Origin: Larus michahellis
Lineage: Eukaryota > Chordata > Aves > Charadriiformes > Laridae
Assembly (NCBI RefSeq): GCF_964199755.1
Contig: NC_133930.1
Coordinates: 26,494,071 to 26,558,070, forward strand
DNA length: 64,000 bases
Direction: 5' to 3'
In this document: positions 58,600 through 64,000 of the stretch, in pieces
How positions within the stretch are numbered: position 1 is the first letter of the stretch
Layout: each line of letters begins with the position of its first letter
Program-made: the position numbers and the translations under genes
The notes under the pieces: model-generated
The model's database searches: none
Seen by the model: only the letters and a program-made list of their open reading frames with translations
What the model was told of the DNA's origin: nothing

Positions 58600-61500
58600 C
58601 TGTGGGGCAAAGATCCAGTCAGTGACATTGAACAGGAGCCAAACCAAAGACCGGTCTCAGGGAAGGGTCGGAGAGCTAGCTGTAGAGAGAAATTGTTACT
58701 AGTACTGAAAAAATGGATTTTTACTTGATCCATCCTGTCAGCTGTGTGTGAGCAAGTCTGGACTGCTGTAAAACATTGTCCTAAACTTAATAGCAATTAC
58801 TTCGAAAAGGCAAATGGAAAGGAAGCCCTTTATTTAAGAAAGTGATCTACTGAGCATCCATTTTGCAAAGCTACTGCAAAAGGAAATCCCTCGTACCCAT
58901 AGCTGAAAACACAGGAAAAATGAAGGCACACCCTCCTGCCTGTTCATTCAAAAATTTCCTGACGAAAGTGAGATCAAGAAACAACAGTGGCCAAAGTGTA
59001 TCTGCATTTATACAGAAGGCTCCACACTAGTTTCTTAGGTGGTTAGAGGAAAGTCACCAGTAATAAGAATGAAAGCATCAGCTTTCAATTTATTCGGTCG
59101 TGTTTGCTTGGGCTGACCTCTTTTCCTGTAAATTACCTGGAATAAACAAATGTGAGCTAGGCACCCCTGAGGGTGTGCTTCATTGGGCATGCAGTAAGAA
59201 GGTACACAGGGAAGCACCACCAAGAAAAAGGTTGGAAATGCAATTAGTTGCTCAGTAGCTGACTCAAAAAATAACTAAAAATAGGTATGGGGTGAAAGGG
59301 AAACATCGTGTTGATGAAGCGCCAGGAGAGAGATTAAAAAGCCAGAATGAAATTCAAGGTAAGACTGGAGTCCTGAGCAATATCACCGTACAAAGGCTAA
59401 GACTTACCTGCTTCACAGGCTAGCTGAGGTGTATGCAAGAAAATACTCAGATCACAGAAGGTGATGGTCACCTTCCTTTCAAAATGCATGCACGGGCTCT
59501 TGTTTATCAGGCTGAGAGGGTGGATTACACAAATAGAGACAGACGTATAATCGTCACAAGGATGATGGGGCTTCTGTTTCCCTCTGCATTTGCCTACTCT
59601 GTTCAATAAAAGCTGCTTGCTGTAAATGGGTCACTAAAATATTCACTAGGCAGAGCAGAGGGCTGCGTGTGGAACATATGAGATACTTTTTATCATTTGA
59701 CTTTTCACTAACATGTCCATCTGGGGGGCTGAAGGTGAAAATTAGAAAATGCTAACAATCACTAAGTCAGTATAAAGCAATTTCCCCCCATTTTCAAAAG
59801 AACTCTTTCTAATCTGTCTCTCTGCACTTTTACAGCTGAGAGTCTAAATGCCTCGGCACTGGCAACCAGTGTTCAAAGATACTTCGGTACTTAGGGTGGG
59901 TTTGTAAGTGAGTTTGCCACAAATCCCTTGAGATACCTACTTTTATTGCCAGATGTCTCCGTAAGCCTGAAACGTCTGCTCTTGCTGAATGAAATTCTTG
60001 CTGTAGTCTGTGGGTCTTCAGGAGCAAACAAGGAAACCAGTTTCAGGGAAGGTGTGCCTGAAATTACAGTGTACACTGATCAACAGGCTTGGCTTCATTT
60101 TTATCAGTCCTGTACAAGACTGATGCAGTTCAGCATCTCTCTTTTAATAGGTGATCTTCCCCCTGGAGAGCTTCCCCTGCCCCAATCCCAGGGACTTGCC
60201 ACCCCCAGGGGCAATGGCTGGGGGACGCAAGAAACAGCAGCTTCACCATGGTAGGGCCTACTTACCACCCAAACTAGCAAATAACCACAGTTTTCATGAC
60301 AGCCACATGGAATGGAAAACTGCTTGCTTTGGGCTTGCTTTCTATCAATAAAGCCTTCTACCTGCTGCACACGCAAGTCCAGCGAGCGCAACTGGGCAGA
60401 TAAACAGCAAGAGGGCACACAGCTGCAGCTCCTTCTCTTGTTTATTCCAGCCAGGGGGAAAGAGAATGAGATGGGCATTGTTTTTAGCTCTGAAAGCCTC
60501 CAGGCACTTGTAATTTTGAGTGCCACAGTAGATCTCAGCCCACACCTCTACCGGCCTCCTTTGCCTCCAGACATGATGCTTCTTCCATCTGTGACGTTGT
60601 CACGAGGCTTCACAACCTGAGGGGTCGTGGCTGTGCCTCTGGGAGAAGGGGGAGGGAAGTGGGGGGCACATAAAAATGCTGCATCCCAGCAGTATGGGAG
60701 GTGACTGTGTGTAAAGCGTGGTTTCCGAAACAGTAGGCAGGGTCTTCTGGTTAGCGGTCCCTGTGGACACGCACAATACTGCATGTAGGGTGTATGCCCT
60801 CACCTTCCACCACTGCAATCATGAGTGCTCGGGTATATTTTAGAAAAGGCCCAGGTGGAAACCAGCCTGGAAATGTTGATATGCAACAAGAGGAACCTAA
60901 TCCCTCCTGGAGTCAGAGGAGAGTTGGGGAGGAGAGCTGCTTTCCATACCTCTTCTGTATTTGGGCACAGCTAATGGGTGCCCGGTTTTGTACAAAGGGA
61001 GTCCCTGTGCCCCAGCAAGCACAGGGATCTAGCTGGACCGTATGCAGGACGTGAGAGAAAAACATGGGTGATATCAGGCACAGCAGAGTTCTCCCAATCA
61101 CATCCTGGCCATTCTCTGTGTCTTTTCTGATTCTAAGAAAAAGCATGTGGTCTCTTACGTAGCTACAGCCATGCAGGGCTATGCCTTGCCTGTGGTGCTT
61201 GTAACTATTGTTTAGAAATATCAACCAGACCAACACCAAAACACTGGCTGTTTTGGGTTTTTTTTGACATTTATTCAACAATTTCACCCACAACAAAAAA
61301 AAAGCACGTCTGAGTCAATGCATAAGTATAAAATCCTTCTGTTGTCTATATATTACACTGATCTTCTGGCTGATGAATATTGCAAATTCATTATCTAAGG
61401 TAACAGGAGGTACAACTTCCAGGAAGCAGGTATAAACTCTCAGAGCTGCCATCCTCAGGACAGAAGAAAGAAGGGTTTCCTCTGTCATCTCCAGGACATC

Positions 61501-62165
61501 AGCTCAATAATTTATACAGTGATATAATCTGTGCAGTCTCTTTCAATAGCTGTTTTCACTCCAGATAATTGTGTAAGAAACTCTCTATTCCATGTGAGTG
61601 TATTACATGTACACAGGGAACGGTTGCACTGAGCTTTTTTGTTAAGAGGTCCATTCAATTTGCTGTGTCCATCCCTTTCCTGCCTGGCTAGTGAGGTCCT
61701 GCCAGTGGCTCCAGTGGCAGCAGAGATCTAACTCCTGTGAGGGGAGGTCCCAGAGGCTACTCAAAATTCATGATTATCAATCAACTGTTTTTAATCCTTC
61801 ATGCAAGACTCCAGCACCATCTGGTTTTACATGTTATCTAATAGGCATTGAAGACAACTAAAGTCGACACTGGCTGTGAGCATTTTTGTATCAGGCAAGA
61901 CTCAACTCCGTGTCAACAGCCACCATTCCCCTGTCAATCCTCCCCTGCACGCTGGTTTCCACCAGGCTAAACACAGGAACAGCACCAGACATGTGTTTGA
62001 CAGCAGGAACAGGACTGCAGCATGACTGTAGACACGGTGAAGACCGGTGCCTTCCTCATTCATGACCAAACTTATCTGTCACAACCTGCCAAATCATGGC
62101 AGTGTTGGTGGGAAGGCACCTCTTCCTCAAAGTGGGATGATCGCCAGTGCCAGACCAGGTCAGCC
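58600..62165. other. S100Z upstream region
   Basis: Expected to hold the untranslated 5' exon(s) and promoter of S100Z, or part of its first intron. I cannot place them: there is no coding signal, and no TATA stands out. Frames of up to 140 codons near 60.1-60.5 kb lie on both strands and have no recognisable family. Confidence 0.4.
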
Positions 62166-62480
62166 ATAGCTTTTTCTAGTTAAACTTTAAAAACCTCCAA
62201 GGATGGAGATTTCACAAGTTCTTGGGTAATCTGCTGTAGTGCTGCTGCACTACCTCCCTAGGGAAGATGTTTACCCTCATATCCAGTCTGAGCATCCCAA
62301 GCTGCCTTTGTGGCCATTAGCCCTTTTTGTACCACTTAGCACTGTCACAAGGAGTTTGACTTTGTTGACTTTATAAATTCCCTTCAAATAGTCTTGGGTC
62401 CTCACTCAAACTCAAAAATACACTTGAAAGCAGGCTGTCCCCTGACTTGCACAATCTAGTTCCATATTTTAGTGTCCTCT
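62166..62480 (-). mobile_element. Ancient, decayed CR1-like LINE fragment
   Basis: The plus-strand text follows the antisense CR1 C-terminal order at low identity: a 'TTTAAAAACCTCCAAGGATGGAGATTTCAC' opening, 'ACTACCTCCCTAGGGAAGATG', a 'CATCCCAAGCTGCC' segment, and a final stretch equivalent to 'TTGACTTTATAAATTCCCTTCAAATAG'. It is much older than the copy 250 bases to its right. The boundaries are approximate. Confidence 0.65.
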
Positions 62481-62731
62481 TCAGGTTACATGATTGCCCC
62501 TCGCAGACTGCTCCAGCTGTGCCCTTCTCCTAATGAGTATTTCAATATTAAAGTGTGCACTGCAAAATCAATGGATGTCAGAAGCAGAAGGGCAGATTTT
62601 TCACCTGGCATGGCACAAATACTCCATAGGGCTGAATTCTGCTATCTTTGCTGAAGTGGTAATAGATGCTAGGCTTACAGAATGAGTCACCCATCTGATT
62701 TCACGACAGGCTGCTGAGAGAGGCAGCGGTT
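62481..62731. other. Short spacer between two CR1 copies
   Basis: Nothing is recognisable except short open frames of about 60 codons. The sequence ends at the start of the TCATAGAATCATAGAATC tail repeat of the next CR1. Confidence 0.5.
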
Positions 62732-63235
62732 CATAGAATCATAGAATCATAGGGTTGGAAGGGACCTCTGGAGATCATCTAGTCCAACCCCCCTGCCAGA
62801 GCAGCGTCACCTTGAGCAGGTTGCACAGGAACGCGTCCAGGTGGGTTCTGAACGTCTCCAGAGACGGAGACTCCACCACCTCTCTGGGCAGCCTGTTCCA
62901 GTGCTCTGCCACCCTCAAAGGAAAGAAGTTCCTCGTCATGTTTAGGTGGAACTTCCTATGCTCAAGTTTGTGCCCGTTATCCCTTGTCCTATTGCTGGGC
63001 ACCACTGAAAAGAGCCTGGCCCCATCCTCCTGACACCCACCCTTGAAGTATTTATAAGTGTTGATAAGGTGCCCCCTCAGCCAACTTTTTTCCAGTCTGA
63101 AGAGACCCAAATACTTCAGCCTTTCTTCATAAGAGAGGTGTTCTGTCCCCTAATCATCTTGGTAGCCCTTTGCTGCACCCTCTCTAGCAGTTCCCTGTCC
63201 TTCTTGAACCGGGGAGCCCAGAACTGGACACAGTT
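62732..63235 (-). mobile_element. CR1 LINE 3' fragment (about 0.5 kb)
   Basis: The left end is ATAGAATC repeated, then GGGTTGGAAGGGACCTCTGG and ATCTAGTCCAACCCCC. It runs through the ORF2 C-terminus to the 'GGGGAGCCCAGAACTGGACACAG' phrase and is cut off there. It is nearly the same sequence as the left 500 bases of the copy at 47.5 kb and has the same orientation. Confidence 0.93.
62775..63110 (-). pseudogene. CR1 ORF2 C-terminal pseudogene fragment
   Basis: A 111-codon frame holds the final part of the CR1 polymerase ([36 protein letters not shown]) and nothing of the catalytic domain. It is a dead remnant inside the 0.5 kb CR1 tail. Confidence 0.88.
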
Positions 63236-64000
63236 CCCCTGCAAACCTGAGAAAGGATCCAACCAGCTATGACTGATTCCTTCAATTTTACTTGGGGTAA
63301 TGTAGAGGTACTCCCAGCTGGGAGGTTCTATGGGACTGCACCTCCCCTCCTACAAGGAGATGGGGCAGTCAGACCACTGGAAGAAAATTTTATTGCTGGT
63401 CTCTGCTCCTCAAAAAACTCAGCAGAGTTCTGCCGTGTGTGAAAGCAGTCAGCCCTTGACATAGGTCAGCAACCTCCTTCCTCCACAGCTGGGAAGGAGA
63501 ATCTTTGGCTTCTTCACCAAGATTTTTCCTTGGTCTCTTCTTCAGACAACATAACGCAGGATGCCTTTAAGCCAGAGCAGCCTATAAAGTGACAGTCTAA
63601 GCCACAGTAAAATACTGCTCAGCTTAAGTGGGAGGATCTCATACTTAGGGCATCTGGTTTTCAACATTTGCCAGAATGCACGTGGGGAATATTTTCTCAC
63701 AAATAATTATTGCGCTGGGAAAGGCAAGTCAGCCTCCCACCCACATCCTGTCATTATTTATTTTTCCCAAACTCACACTGTTCTTGGGATGCACGTGTTT
63801 TCAATCAATGTTGTACCCCTGAAGTGGCAAAAGGTGTGATGGGAAGCAACAGGGAGCACTGCAAGTCTCAGATGGACAGATATACAATGCACTAAAAAGC
63901 TTACAATAGGTTAGAGCCTAGATTAGACTAAAGAGTTTATTAATATAGACTAAAAGGTTTATAAGACACTTACATTTGAAACAGTATTTCTTGTTAAATT
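63236..64000. other. Intergenic DNA at the right end
   Basis: No gene, repeat or regulatory element is recognisable; one frame of about 60 codons has no features. Confidence 0.5.

Overview
This is a vertebrate, almost certainly avian, nuclear window. The evidence is several CR1 retrotransposon copies ending in the ATTCTATG-type 3' repeats typical of birds, long AT-rich non-coding stretches, and two split genes with GT-AG introns. I found no bacterial, phage or CRISPR features and no convincing tRNA or rRNA gene. The species cannot be fixed from the sequence alone.

Two host genes are present, both on the minus strand and in the order known from human 5q13. S100Z (coding exons at 58442-58582 and 57090-57248) encodes a 99-residue EF-hand protein. 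CRHBP (seven coding exons between 40444 and 32105) encodes a 322-residue secreted corticotropin-releasing-hormone-binding protein. All CRHBP splice sites and phases could be resolved, and the joined length equals that of the human protein as I know it.

Layout: 1-31.5 kb lies downstream of CRHBP. It is mostly gene-poor DNA with a long 5'-truncated CR1 (7387-9573, + strand), a small CR1 tail (26754-26945), an ancient CR1 relic (about 5930-6180), one good CTCF-like motif and possible conserved elements. CRHBP occupies 31.5-40.5 kb. The S100Z-CRHBP spacer (40.5-57 kb) holds a broken endogenous retrovirus (one LTR at about 44566-45214, with env-like and pol-like remnants out to about 46330) and a 1.7 kb decayed CR1 (47542-49215). 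From 57 to 58.6 kb is S100Z. The right end holds another ancient CR1 relic (about 62166-62480) and a 0.5 kb CR1 tail (62732-63235).

Most notable: the long CR1 reading frame (630 codons, no stop) has lost the catalytic aspartate of reverse-transcriptase motif A. The second CR1 keeps that aspartate but has deleted the FADD motif. The retroviral LTR points the same way as CRHBP, about 4.1 kb upstream of its start codon, and could act as an alternative promoter. I did not find a clearly new biological system. The GC-rich block at 22.7-23.8 kb is the least explained stretch.
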